A stretch of 64,000 bases of DNA from UBA6244 sp965140775 (GTDB lineage: Bacteria; Bacteroidota; Bacteroidia; Bacteroidales; F082). The DNA lies in NCBI GenBank assembly GCA_965140775.1, contig OZ223471.1, forward strand, positions 1,612,001 through 1,676,000. The letters run 5' to 3'. Position 1 is the stretch's first letter, and each line of letters starts with the position of its first letter. Positions 34,707 through 43,645 of the stretch are shown piece by piece. The notes beneath the pieces were generated by a model that made no database searches, had not been told where the DNA came from, and was given only the letters and a program-made list of their open reading frames with translations. Position numbers and translations under genes: made by a program.

Positions 34707-36008
34707 CTATTCGGTTCTCACATCAAAGGAGTTGAATTGCATATAACCTACCAGTCGGTCGTACTCGGGAACTTTTTCGCGGTAATACACGAAAACGCTG
34801 TATTGGTTGTTGGTTTCCCAATGGTCGCCTTCGATGATGGTTACGTCGCCTTCGGAACTTCCTTTGGGAACCACGGCGTACAGATAGTCGTAGTATCCTT
34901 GTTTTAAGAATAGCCGACCATGATACATGTTCAACCTACTGTCGAAGCGCATTTTACCTTTTTCGTCCAATTGCCAGTTGTTGAGTGCTCCCAAAATATA
35001 AATATCGGCATCTTTCATTCGTGGTTGTTTGAGCCAGAATTCCACCCACGCATATTCACCTTCCGTATTGGTGTTTTGTCCTTCCCTGGCCTGAATGAGT
35101 TTTCTGCCGTTGATGTCTTCTATCAAACTATAGGGTTTGGTGGGTCTGGGTGCCGTGGTGTGCAATATCACATCATATCCGTTGGCATCATTGATTATTT
35201 CGCGGATGTACATGGATTGATAATAATAGCTTTTCATGTCGAAATTACGAAACTGATTTCCTCCATCAAACACAATACCATCGGTGTAGTCGAAATTGAG
35301 TTGGTTCATCATGATGGACGTGGGCCTCAGGTTGGTTTTCATGTTGTCGTATCTGCCATTTTGCATGATGTTTACGGTAATACGTTGGGCAGGTTCTGCA
35401 TTGAACAAGTCCGGAGTTTCGAGGGTGAGGTTGATTTGTTGTTTTTTTCTTACATACTCGAGGTTTTTGGGATAGTAGGGGATGTTCACCGCCATTTTTA
35501 CCAAGGGTTCCACCACATAAAACTTTCGCGTGAAAAGCACATTGTCGTCATCCTGGTTGTCCACGTACACCTTTAATATATAGTTGCCCGAAAGTTTAAT
35601 GCCGATGTCTCTATTGGGAAACGTAACCCCATAATGTATGTAAGGCGGAATGGCATTGAGCGAGAATTCGTAATGGGTAATGTCGGCCTCCATAAAACCC
35701 TCCAGATAGTCCATGGGGTTCAGGTCGGAAGTTTGCCAATCGCTGGTGCAATGTATCAAGGTGTATTTAAACAAATACGATTCGCTGCTCAGGTCGTCGA
35801 ATGACAGGGTAAGCCGATCGTTCGATCCCAGGCGGATAACAGGTGCCGAAAGCTGATCGCCACCTTTGTAGAGCAACACGGTTTGAATGTTTTGATCGTA
35901 AACCATATCTTCGTTTAATATTTCCTGAGCAACTCCCCGAGTCCATATCATTGTCAGTCCGAAAATTAAATAAAAGAAAAACCTCCTGACACCGTTCATT
36001 TTAATCAT
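34707..36008 (-). CDS. Type IX secretion plug protein (DUF5103)
   Basis: 433 residues with a signal peptide (hydrophobic core about 9-23, cleavage near VAQE). The sequence is that of the DUF5103 family: LLYKGGDQLSAPVIRLGSNDRLTLSFDDL near the start, LFKYTLIHCTSDWQTSDLNPMDYLEGF, and AVNIPYYPKNLEYVRKKQQINLTL in the middle. In Flavobacterium johnsoniae the family member plugs the periplasmic face of the SprA translocon. The presence of a sorting-domain protein at 53.3 kb agrees with an active T9SS. Divergent from nqrA. Either M1 or M4 (35999) could be the start. Confidence 0.85.
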   Translation of the reverse strand: MIKMNGVRRFFFYLIFGLTMIWTRGVAQEILNEDMVYDQNIQTVLLYKGGDQLSAPVIRLGSNDRLTLSFDDLSSESYLFKYTLIHCTSDWQTSDLNPMDYLEGFMEADITHYEFSLNAIPPYIHYGVTFPNRDIGIKLSGNYILKVYVDNQDDDNVLFTRKFYVVEPLVKMAVNIPYYPKNLEYVRKKQQINLTLETPDLFNAEPAQRITVNIMQNGRYDNMKTNLRPTSIMMNQLNFDYTDGIVFDGGNQFRNFDMKSYYYQSMYIREIINDANGYDVILHTTAPRPTKPYSLIEDINGRKLIQAREGQNTNTEGEYAWVEFWLKQPRMKDADIYILGALNNWQLDEKGKMRFDSRLNMYHGRLFLKQGYYDYLYAVVPKGSSEGDVTIIEGDHWETNNQYSVFVYYREKVPEYDRLVGYMQFNSFDVRTE

Positions 36009-36143
36009 AAGTTCATAATTATTTTGGTTGGTACCTTAATTATTTAGAGTTAGTAAAAATAGTTATTATTTGTAAACGATTTCTAAATAAAACAGGATTA
36101 TTATCTAAATTGCACCCCAAATAATACATGAATCTATTTATAT

Positions 36144-37493
36144 ATGTCAACTAGTTATCTTATTAAGAAAGGTCTGGATATTAAGTTGTTAGGTGATTCA
36201 GAAAAAACCATTGTTGATTATCATCCAACTCGGTTTGCGATAAAACCAACCGACTTCATTGGTGTTTTTCCGAAAATGATGGTGGCAGAAGGCGATGTGG
36301 TAAAAGCCGGTGCTCCATTATTTTATGATAAAAATCGTACTAACCTGATATTTACCTCTCCCGTGAGTGGAAAAGTAACCACTTTGAAGCGTGGGGCAAA
36401 ACGGAAATTGCTTGAGGTTGTGGTTGAGGCCGACAACCTGAACGAATCGGTGGTTTTTAAAACAAAACCGGTGGACGCAATGCAGCGAGAGGAAATTGTT
36501 GAACATCTGCTCAAAAGTGGTATCTGGCCCATGATCAGGCAGCGTCCGTATTCTACCATCGCCAACCCTGCAGATAAGCCAAAGGCCATTTTTATACCGG
36601 CTTTCGATTCGTCTCCGCTTGCTCCTGATTTCGACTTGATTGTCCATGGTCAGGGTGAGGCTTTTCAGGCCGGACTGGATGCCTTGGTTAAGTTAACCGA
36701 TGGCACTGTTCATTTGAATGTTGACGCTAAAAATACCACCTCAAAAGTGTTTTTGAACTCCAGGGGCGTTCAGATTAATTCGTTCAACGGGCCACATCCT
36801 GCCGGCAACGTGAGTGTGCAGGTAAGTAGAATCAGTCCCATGAACAAAGGTGATGTTATTTGGTATCTGTATCCCCAGGATGTTATTTCCATCGGTAAAT
36901 TTTTTCTTACCGGAAAGGCAGATTTCGATCGCATTATTGCCCTGGCCGGATCAGAAGTGTTAAAACCCAAATATTACAAAACCAAATTGGGTGCGTGTAT
37001 CGATAAAATGCTGGCAGGTAATGTAACCGACGGCAACAACCGCTTTATCAGTGGCAATGTGCTCACCGGCGAGAAAATTGAAAAAGACGGGTTTGTTGGT
37101 TTTTATCAATCGATGGTTACTGTGATTCCCGAGGGAGATTATGCCGAATTCTTTGGTTGGCTGCTTCCCGGTTTCAACAAATTCAGCTTCTCAAAGACCT
37201 TCCTTTCATGGATGTTCCCCAACCGGAAATACCGCCTCGACACCAATCTTCATGGTGGCCATCGTGCTCTGGTGATGACCGGAAAATATGAGCAGGTATT
37301 TCCCTTCGATATTTACCCCATGACACTTTTAAAGGCCATCATGGTTGAGGATATCGATGCCATGGAGAATCTGGGTATCTATGAAATTGATGCTGAAGAT
37401 TTTGCCCTGTGCGAAGTAATCGATACTTCCAAAACAGAAATGCAAACTATTGTTCGCAAAGGCCTGGAGCTGATGCGTCAGGAAATGAGTTAA
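36144..37493 (+). CDS. nqrA: Na+-translocating NADH:quinone reductase subunit A
   Basis: 449-residue peripheral subunit of the respiratory sodium pump. Begins KKGLDIKLLGDSE, the usual NqrA start, with the barrel-sandwich-like IGVFPKMMVAEGDVVKAGAPLFYDK. NqrA binds quinone at the cytoplasmic face and contacts NqrB. It is first of six nqr genes in the canonical order, with spacings of 25, 14, 3, 24 and 22 bases. I could not place a convincing promoter in the 135-base gap to the divergent plug gene. Confidence 0.97.
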   Translation: MSTSYLIKKGLDIKLLGDSEKTIVDYHPTRFAIKPTDFIGVFPKMMVAEGDVVKAGAPLFYDKNRTNLIFTSPVSGKVTTLKRGAKRKLLEVVVEADNLNESVVFKTKPVDAMQREEIVEHLLKSGIWPMIRQRPYSTIANPADKPKAIFIPAFDSSPLAPDFDLIVHGQGEAFQAGLDALVKLTDGTVHLNVDAKNTTSKVFLNSRGVQINSFNGPHPAGNVSVQVSRISPMNKGDVIWYLYPQDVISIGKFFLTGKADFDRIIALAGSEVLKPKYYKTKLGACIDKMLAGNVTDGNNRFISGNVLTGEKIEKDGFVGFYQSMVTVIPEGDYAEFFGWLLPGFNKFSFSKTFLSWMFPNRKYRLDTNLHGGHRALVMTGKYEQVFPFDIYPMTLLKAIMVEDIDAMENLGIYEIDAEDFALCEVIDTSKTEMQTIVRKGLELMRQEMS

Positions 37494-37518
37494 ATTTAAG
37501 TTAATCAGTATATATTGC

Positions 37519-38670
37519 ATGAAAGCGCTTAGAAAACTATTAGATAAACAGAAACCCCACTTTGAAAAGGGTGGCAAATTTCAAAAATTTCATTCGGCAT
37601 TCGATTCCGTTGAAACCTTGTTGTTTGTTCCCGATAAGGTCACCTTTTCAGGGGCACATATCCGCGATGCCATCGACATGAAACGTACCATGATCGTGGT
37701 ATTCATTTCCCTCATTCCGGCCTTGCTGTTCGGTATGTGGAACATTGGATTTCAACATTTTAGTTCTTACGGACAAGATCCCGGATTTGTATCCGAATTC
37801 GTGTACGGGTTGTTGAAAATGCTACCCATCATCATCGTTTCGTACGTGGTTGGTTTGGGGATTGAAATTGTGTTTGCACAAATAAAAGGGCACGAAGTAA
37901 ACGAAGGATTTTTTGTTTCAGGTTTGCTCATTCCCATGATTGTTCCGCCCGAAACACCCCTGTGGCAGGTAGCTGTTGCTGTGGCGTTTGCCGTTGTTTT
38001 CGGTAAAGAAGTATTTGGGGGCACGGGAATGAACATCGTTAATCCGGCCCTTACTGCCCGCGCCTTTCTGTTTTTCGCTTATCCGGGCGACATGTCGGGC
38101 GACAAAGTTTGGATAGCCGATAAACTGGATGGTTTTTCGGGAGCAACCCCACTGGGAAATGCGCTGGTAGGCAACTTCGATGCCATCCCCAGTCCACACG
38201 ATATGTTCATGGGTTTTATACCGGGTTCCAATGGCGAAACCTCTGTGTTGATGATACTCATCGGGGCAGTCATTTTGTTGGCCACGGGCATAGGCAACTG
38301 GCGCATTATGTTCAGTGTGTTTGCCGGAGGTATTGTGATGGGCTTGTTGTTTAATCTTTGGGGCGCCAACGAATACATGGAACTTCCGTTTTATTATCAC
38401 CTCCTCATGGGCGGTTTTGCGTTCGGTGCCGTTTTTATGGCCACCGATCCGGTTACAGCCACACAAACTACCAAAGGGATGTATATCTATGGATTCCTCA
38501 TTGGTGTTATTGCCATTCTGATCCGTGTTTTCAATCCGGCCTATCCCGAAGGTGTGATGTTGGCCATTCTGTTAATGAATGTGTTTGCTCCGCTCATCGA
38601 CCATTACGTGGTTGAATCCAACATCAAGAAGCGGCTCAAACGTATGAAAGCCTTAGTTACCAACTCATAA
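37519..38670 (+). CDS. nqrB: Na+-NQR subunit B
   Basis: 383-residue integral membrane subunit with about ten helices. The motif SGAT (207-210) in DGFSGATPLGNA carries the threonine (T210) to which FMN is attached by ApbE, whose gene lies in this locus. NqrB also holds riboflavin and forms much of the sodium pathway. Confidence 0.97.
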   Translation: MKALRKLLDKQKPHFEKGGKFQKFHSAFDSVETLLFVPDKVTFSGAHIRDAIDMKRTMIVVFISLIPALLFGMWNIGFQHFSSYGQDPGFVSEFVYGLLKMLPIIIVSYVVGLGIEIVFAQIKGHEVNEGFFVSGLLIPMIVPPETPLWQVAVAVAFAVVFGKEVFGGTGMNIVNPALTARAFLFFAYPGDMSGDKVWIADKLDGFSGATPLGNALVGNFDAIPSPHDMFMGFIPGSNGETSVLMILIGAVILLATGIGNWRIMFSVFAGGIVMGLLFNLWGANEYMELPFYYHLLMGGFAFGAVFMATDPVTATQTTKGMYIYGFLIGVIAILIRVFNPAYPEGVMLAILLMNVFAPLIDHYVVESNIKKRLKRMKALVTNS

Positions 38671-38684
38671 AAAGATTTAAGAAA

Positions 38685-39422
38685 ATGTATAGTAACGGAT
38701 ATATATTCAGATATGCAGGCATCATGGTAATTGTTGCTGCTGCCCTGCTGTCCACTGCCGCCATGCTTCTCAAGCCTTTTCAGGAGCGCAATGTGGCCAT
38801 CGATAAAATGGGTGGGATTCTGGCTTCGGCGCAAATCCCTGACGTAAATGCCAAAAACGCCATCAAATTGTTCAATGAGTATGTTAAGGAAGAAATTGTC
38901 ATCAATCAGAACGGCGATGTGGTAGAAACCTATACCCAGGATAACAAGGAAGATGCCAAGGCTTTTAACATTGATATGAAAGCCGAATTGTATAAAAAAT
39001 CGCAGGGCAAACCTTTTGAACTTCCCCTCTATGTAATTGAAAAAAACGGGCAGGAACTTTATGTAATTCCGGTAAGAGGTGTTGGTTTGTGGGGTCCCAT
39101 TTGGGGGAATATTGCACTGAGCAGCGATTTGAATACCATTGTTGGGGTAACCTTTGACCACAAGGGCGAAACCCCCGGTTTGGGCGCAGAAATCGCTACC
39201 AAAGCCTTTCAGGATGAATTTATTAACAAAACCATATTCGACCAGCAGGGCAAATTTACCTCCATCATGGTAGTAAAAGGTGGCATAGAAAAGTTGCCTG
39301 AAAATGAACGAATTCATGGTGTTGACGCCATCTCGGGTGGAACCATTACCAGTAACGGTGTAAACGACATGTTGAAAGACGTGTTGGAAAGCTATTTACC
39401 TTATTTACAAAAACACAGATAA
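38685..39422 (+). CDS. nqrC: Na+-NQR subunit C
   Basis: 245 residues: one N-terminal membrane helix (about 10-29) and a periplasmic FMN-binding domain. The flavinylation site is T220 in DAISGGTITSNGV; the second small residue is Gly instead of the more usual Ala (SGGT rather than SGAT), which still fits the ApbE consensus. Stop is three bases before nqrD. Confidence 0.96.
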   Translation: MYSNGYIFRYAGIMVIVAAALLSTAAMLLKPFQERNVAIDKMGGILASAQIPDVNAKNAIKLFNEYVKEEIVINQNGDVVETYTQDNKEDAKAFNIDMKAELYKKSQGKPFELPLYVIEKNGQELYVIPVRGVGLWGPIWGNIALSSDLNTIVGVTFDHKGETPGLGAEIATKAFQDEFINKTIFDQQGKFTSIMVVKGGIEKLPENERIHGVDAISGGTITSNGVNDMLKDVLESYLPYLQKHR

Positions 39423-39425
39423 TCC

Positions 39426-40082
39426 ATGAGCGCAGAAATAAAAGAACGCGAGCCACTTTTCTCGCCAAAGAATCTCAAATTACTGAAAAACCCGCTTAAC
39501 CTAAGCAACCCCATCACGGTTCAGGTACTGGGTATTTGTTCAGCTTTGGCTGTTACCGCCAAATTGGAGCCGGCAATTGTGATGGCCATTTCGGTAATAT
39601 TTGTAACCGCCATTTCCAACGTGGTAATCTCCGTATTGCGAAACGGCATTCCTCCTCGTATCAGGATTATCGTTCAATTGGTGGTAATCGCTACCATGGT
39701 AATTTTAGTTGACCAGGTGCTGAAAGCTTTTGTATATGATGTGAGTAAGCAATTGTCGGTATTTGTTGGGTTAATTATCACCAACTGTATTATCATGGGT
39801 CGTTTGGAAGCTTTTGCCATGGCCAACAAACCCTGGCCTTCATTTCTTGATGGTATAGGAAATGGTTTGGGCTATGGGTTAATCCTGATTATCATTGCCT
39901 TTTTGCGTGAATTGCTCGGTTCAGGCACTGTTTTCGGAATGGAAGTTATTCCTCACTCCTTTTACGAAATGGGATACAAAAACAATGGCCTGATGATTCT
40001 CCCTCCCATGGCACTGATAGTGGTTGGGGTCATCATTTGGGTGCAGCGCTACTATACACGTGATTTGATCGAAAAAAACTAG
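39426..40082 (+). CDS. nqrD: Na+-NQR subunit D
   Basis: 218-residue membrane subunit homologous to NqrE and to RnfE. Conserved cysteines C38 (LGICSAL) and C121 (ITNCIIMGR) correspond to those that, with two in NqrE, hold an iron or [2Fe-2S] centre in the membrane core. Six helices. Confidence 0.96.
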   Translation: MSAEIKEREPLFSPKNLKLLKNPLNLSNPITVQVLGICSALAVTAKLEPAIVMAISVIFVTAISNVVISVLRNGIPPRIRIIVQLVVIATMVILVDQVLKAFVYDVSKQLSVFVGLIITNCIIMGRLEAFAMANKPWPSFLDGIGNGLGYGLILIIIAFLRELLGSGTVFGMEVIPHSFYEMGYKNNGLMILPPMALIVVGVIIWVQRYYTRDLIEKN

Positions 40083-40106
40083 GTTGAACCAATAAACTCC
40101 AATAAC

Positions 40107-40724
40107 ATGCAGGAAATTTTTAACATATTTATAAAATCCATCTTCATCGACAACATGGTATTTGCCTATTTCTTAGGCATGTGTTCGTACCTGGCTGTGT
40201 CGAAAACAGTGAAGACATCCGTTGGTTTAGGTGCTGCCGTAGTTTTTGTACTTGGTATCACAGTCCCCGTGGATTATATGCTCAATGAGTATATTCTTAA
40301 AGCCGGTGCATTGGCCTGGTTAGATGCCAGTTTTGCTGATGTTGACCTGAGCTTTTTGAGCTTTATTCTTTTTATCGCCATCATCGCTTCCATGGTACAA
40401 TTGGTTGAAATGATCGTGGAAAAGTTCTCCCCCTCACTTTACGCTTCATTGGGTATATTCTTGCCCCTGATTGCAGTAAACTGTGCCATTCTGGGCGGTT
40501 CCTTGTTTATGCAGGAGCGCGAATACCAAAGCCTTGCACAGGCTACTTCCTTTGGACTAGGCTCAGGTGTGGGTTGGTTTCTGGCCATCGTGGGTATAGC
40601 TGCCATTCGCGAAAAAATCAGGTACTCTGATGTGCCTGCTCCTTTGCGTGGACTTGGTATTACTTTCATTATTACCGGATTAATGGGAATCGCTTTTATG
40701 AGTTTCCTTGGAATTAAATTATAG
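40107..40724 (+). CDS. nqrE: Na+-NQR subunit E
   Basis: 205-residue membrane subunit, pseudo-symmetric to NqrD and homologous to RnfA. Cysteines C26 (LGMCSYL) and C126 (AVNCAILGG) complete the intramembrane iron site with NqrD. Both are intact. Confidence 0.96.
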   Translation: MQEIFNIFIKSIFIDNMVFAYFLGMCSYLAVSKTVKTSVGLGAAVVFVLGITVPVDYMLNEYILKAGALAWLDASFADVDLSFLSFILFIAIIASMVQLVEMIVEKFSPSLYASLGIFLPLIAVNCAILGGSLFMQEREYQSLAQATSFGLGSGVGWFLAIVGIAAIREKIRYSDVPAPLRGLGITFIITGLMGIAFMSFLGIKL

Positions 40725-40746
40725 CATAATTTAAATTTTAGATACA

Positions 40747-42006
40747 ATGACTTTATTGCAAGTAGGTATAGGTGTGGTCATAGGCTCAAGTATTGCAGTA
40801 TTTCTGGTAACTACGTTGTTGCTGGTATGGGTGCTGCTGTTTGCCCGTAAAAAACTGATGCCACAAGGAAAAGTTAAACTCACCATCAACAACGAACGAG
40901 AGTTGGAAATAGATCCGGGCTCTACTCTGTTGTCCACCTTGTCGGCCAACAAAATATTCTTGCCCTCGGCCTGTGGTGGCGGTGGAACATGTGCCATGTG
41001 CAAAGTGCAGGTAAATTCGGGCGGAGGCAGTATTCTTCCCACCGAAAAAGGCTTTTTTACCAGAAAAGAACAGGCCGCTAACTGGCGTTTGGGCTGTCAG
41101 GTAAAAGTGCGCGAAGACATGGAAATTGATGTGCCGGCAGAGGTGTTTGGTATCAAGAAATGGGAATGTACTGTGGTGTCGAACCACAATGTGGCCTCAT
41201 TTATCAAAGAGTTTGTGGTGAAATTGCCCGAAGGCGAAACCCTCGACTTCAAATCAGGTGGATATATCCAAATTGATGTTCCCAAATGTGAAGTGGACTT
41301 CAAAGACATGGTGATTGAAGACGAATACAAAGAGGAATGGGATAAATTCAAGATGTGGGATTTGAAAATGAAGAATCCCGAACCCATCTACCGTGCCTAC
41401 TCCATGGCCAACCATCCTGCTGAAGGAAATATCGTGATGCTCAACATTCGTATCGCCACACCCCCGTGGGATCGCAAAAAAGGAGGCTTCATGAACGTGA
41501 ACCCGGGTATTTGTTCTTCCTTTATTTTCTCGCGCAAACCGGGCGACAAAGTAATGGTTTCGGGCCCTTACGGTGAGTTTTTCATCAAGAAAACACAACG
41601 TGAGATGATGTTTATTGGCGGTGGTGCCGGAATGGCCCCCATGCGCTCGCATATCTTCGACCTCTACAAAACCAAACATACCGACCGCAAAGCAACATTC
41701 TGGTACGGAGGTCGCTCCAAACGCGAATTGTTTTATGTAGATCAATTTGAAGAAATTGAAAAGGAAAACCCCAATTTTAAATTTGAAGTGGCGCTTTCTG
41801 AACCACTCAAAGAAGACAATTGGACCGGATACACTGGTTTTATTCATCAGGTAATCTACGACAATTACCTGAAAAACCATCCCGAACCGGAAGATATCGA
41901 ATACTACCTGTGCGGACCTCCCATGATGAATGATGCCGTGCTTAAGATGCTTGATGATCTGGGCGTTCCACAAGAGATGATCGCCTTCGACGACTTCGGA
42001 AGCTAA
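40747..42006 (+). CDS. nqrF: Na+-NQR subunit F (NADH dehydrogenase module)
   Basis: 419 residues: N-terminal helix (about 5-33), plant-type ferredoxin domain with [2Fe-2S] cysteines C76, C82, C85 and C117, an FAD domain with RAYSMANHP (216-224) and an NADH domain with GGGAGMAPMRS (291 onward) and CGPPMM near the C-terminus. Electrons enter the pump here. A hairpin after the stop probably ends the six-gene transcript or lowers read-through to the genes that follow. Confidence 0.97.
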   Translation: MTLLQVGIGVVIGSSIAVFLVTTLLLVWVLLFARKKLMPQGKVKLTINNERELEIDPGSTLLSTLSANKIFLPSACGGGGTCAMCKVQVNSGGGSILPTEKGFFTRKEQAANWRLGCQVKVREDMEIDVPAEVFGIKKWECTVVSNHNVASFIKEFVVKLPEGETLDFKSGGYIQIDVPKCEVDFKDMVIEDEYKEEWDKFKMWDLKMKNPEPIYRAYSMANHPAEGNIVMLNIRIATPPWDRKKGGFMNVNPGICSSFIFSRKPGDKVMVSGPYGEFFIKKTQREMMFIGGGAGMAPMRSHIFDLYKTKHTDRKATFWYGGRSKRELFYVDQFEEIEKENPNFKFEVALSEPLKEDNWTGYTGFIHQVIYDNYLKNHPEPEDIEYYLCGPPMMNDAVLKMLDDLGVPQEMIAFDDFGS

Positions 42007-42025
42007 ATCTGATAAATAATTTCTG

Positions 42026-42062
42026 AAAAGGTGGCACTTAGTTGTCACCTTTTCTATTTTTG
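42026..42062 (+). terminator. Terminator after nqrF, overlapping a -7 element
   Basis: AAAAGGTG (42026-42033) pairs with CACCTTTT (42046-42053). TATTTTTG at 42055-42062, right after the stem, both supplies the U-rich tail and matches the TAnnTTTG promoter element 33 bases before the next ATG. Confidence 0.65.
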
Positions 42063-42095
42063 TATGTCTTTATTGTATAACCAACACCTCAAAGA

Positions 42096-42866
42096 ATGAA
42101 CCACCGTAGTTTACTTGTAAGTCTGTTGTTTTTTTGTTTTCTGGGCGGAGCCATGGCTCAGGATATTATCCAATTGGAAAATCGCGCCAAAATCGAGGCC
42201 AAGGACATCGTTATCAAAGGAAAATCAGTATTCTATAAGGATTTTGCCGACAGTTCAGGTCAGGAATATTCGGTGGATGTGCGAAAGGTAACTTCCATTC
42301 GGTATGCCAATGGAGAAACCATCGATGGCAAAGATTTGGAATTGAAAACAAATACCCACTACGTTCTGGGAAATAACCTGCTCAACTTTCACATGCTCGA
42401 TTTTGTGATTAGTAATTTTACCATGTCCTATGAACGGATTTTTGGAAACGGAAAATTCAGCCTGCAAGTGCCTTTTTCCCTGGGTTATGGCGACCCCAAC
42501 GATGAAATCTTTTTGCCTTTGCCCTGGGATTCGGATTGGGGTACTCATTTCGCCAATCGTTTTAGCACCGGTTTGAATTTCAATATTTTTCCTACCGGAC
42601 AAGGAAAAGTACGATACTTTTTCGGACCCGGGATACAGTACGCTTCCGGAGTGTATGCCGATGGCTATGATTACTATCAGGATTATCAGGAATATGACAC
42701 AGGCGCATTGAGTTTTATGGTCAACAATGGCTTTATGGTTACGCCCATTCCTCAGTTTAGCTTTTCGCTTGTGGGCAGCATTGGCGCACGTCATTTGTTT
42801 GAGGTGGAGGACGGGAAAACCGTTACTGCTGCCAAACTTTCGTTAAATTTATCTTACCGTTTTTAA
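42096..42866 (+). CDS. Exported beta-barrel protein of unknown function, nqr-linked paralogue 1
   Basis: 256 residues with a signal peptide (cleavage near AMAQD). An N-terminal domain of about 75 residues (IIQLENRAKIEAKDIVIKG..., VRKVTSIRYANGETID) is followed by a predicted outer-membrane beta-barrel ending LSLNLSYRF. The next gene is a clear paralogue: both share FxLQxPxSLG, GLNxxxxPTGQGxVRYxxGPG and the C-terminal NLSYRF. No function is known to me. Lies between nqrF and apbE on the same strand. Confidence 0.75.
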   Translation: MNHRSLLVSLLFFCFLGGAMAQDIIQLENRAKIEAKDIVIKGKSVFYKDFADSSGQEYSVDVRKVTSIRYANGETIDGKDLELKTNTHYVLGNNLLNFHMLDFVISNFTMSYERIFGNGKFSLQVPFSLGYGDPNDEIFLPLPWDSDWGTHFANRFSTGLNFNIFPTGQGKVRYFFGPGIQYASGVYADGYDYYQDYQEYDTGALSFMVNNGFMVTPIPQFSFSLVGSIGARHLFEVEDGKTVTAAKLSLNLSYRF

Positions 42867-42878
42867 AGCAGACTTCCG

Positions 42879-43637
42879 ATGAAAAAAACAACCATCTTCC
42901 TACTGATGCTGACCTTAGCATGGGGAACAATGCACACTTTGAACGCGCAGGACTACATCTATCTGCGTGATAATAGTGCCCGTATTGCTGCCAAAAATAT
43001 TAAAACTGATGGCGTAGAAACCAGATACCAGCTTTACGATGGGGTATCGAATGCCGTTTTTGCACTTGACAACCTCGACATAAGTTTGATTGCCTACGAG
43101 GACGGAAGCATCAAGTATTTCAAAGACGAGGATCAATTGAAATCCGTTTACGAGTATAAAAAGAACCTGTTTACATTTCACTTATTTTCATTGATTGTCA
43201 ACGAGTTTACCCTGTCGTACGAGCACATATTTTCCGGTGGGAAAATCGGACTTCAGATACCTTTATCGCTTGGCTTTAGCAACTCCAACAACAATGGATT
43301 CGACAATGTGAATAACAAGTATTTTACCGGTTTAAACCTGAACTTTTATCCAACCGGACAAGGCAGGGTACGATATTATTTGGGTCCGGGCGTTCAGGTG
43401 GGACAATCCTATTACAACGATGATGTATACGCCAATGGAGTTTATGTTACGGATAAAGTGGAAACCTTGGCGGTAAGGTTTTACGTCAACAACGGACTTG
43501 TGATAAGTCCTGTTCCGGATATGAGCTTGTCGGTTGTGGGATCCATTGGCGTGCGATATCTTGATAATCCGGGTGATGCACGCGATGAAATCAAGACCGT
43601 TGGGGCTTTTGCGTTTAACCTTTCCTACCGTTTTTAA
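42879..43637 (+). CDS. Exported beta-barrel protein of unknown function, nqr-linked paralogue 2
   Basis: 252 residues; signal peptide MKKTTIFLLMLTLAWG, cleavage near LNAQD. Same architecture as the previous gene: short N-terminal domain (YIYLRDNSARIAAKNIKTDG, LIAYEDGSIKYF) then a barrel with GLNLNFYPTGQGRVRYYLGPG and a terminal NLSYRF. Twelve bases after its paralogue and eight before apbE, so the three are co-transcribed. A tandem duplication. Confidence 0.75.
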   Translation: MKKTTIFLLMLTLAWGTMHTLNAQDYIYLRDNSARIAAKNIKTDGVETRYQLYDGVSNAVFALDNLDISLIAYEDGSIKYFKDEDQLKSVYEYKKNLFTFHLFSLIVNEFTLSYEHIFSGGKIGLQIPLSLGFSNSNNNGFDNVNNKYFTGLNLNFYPTGQGRVRYYLGPGVQVGQSYYNDDVYANGVYVTDKVETLAVRFYVNNGLVISPVPDMSLSVVGSIGVRYLDNPGDARDEIKTVGAFAFNLSYRF

Positions 43638-43645
43638 TTCCGCTT

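Noticed and set aside
36009..36143. Promoter for nqrA
   Set aside because: A TTTG and a TAAATTGC are visible but about 33 bases apart and off consensus, so I could not support a call.
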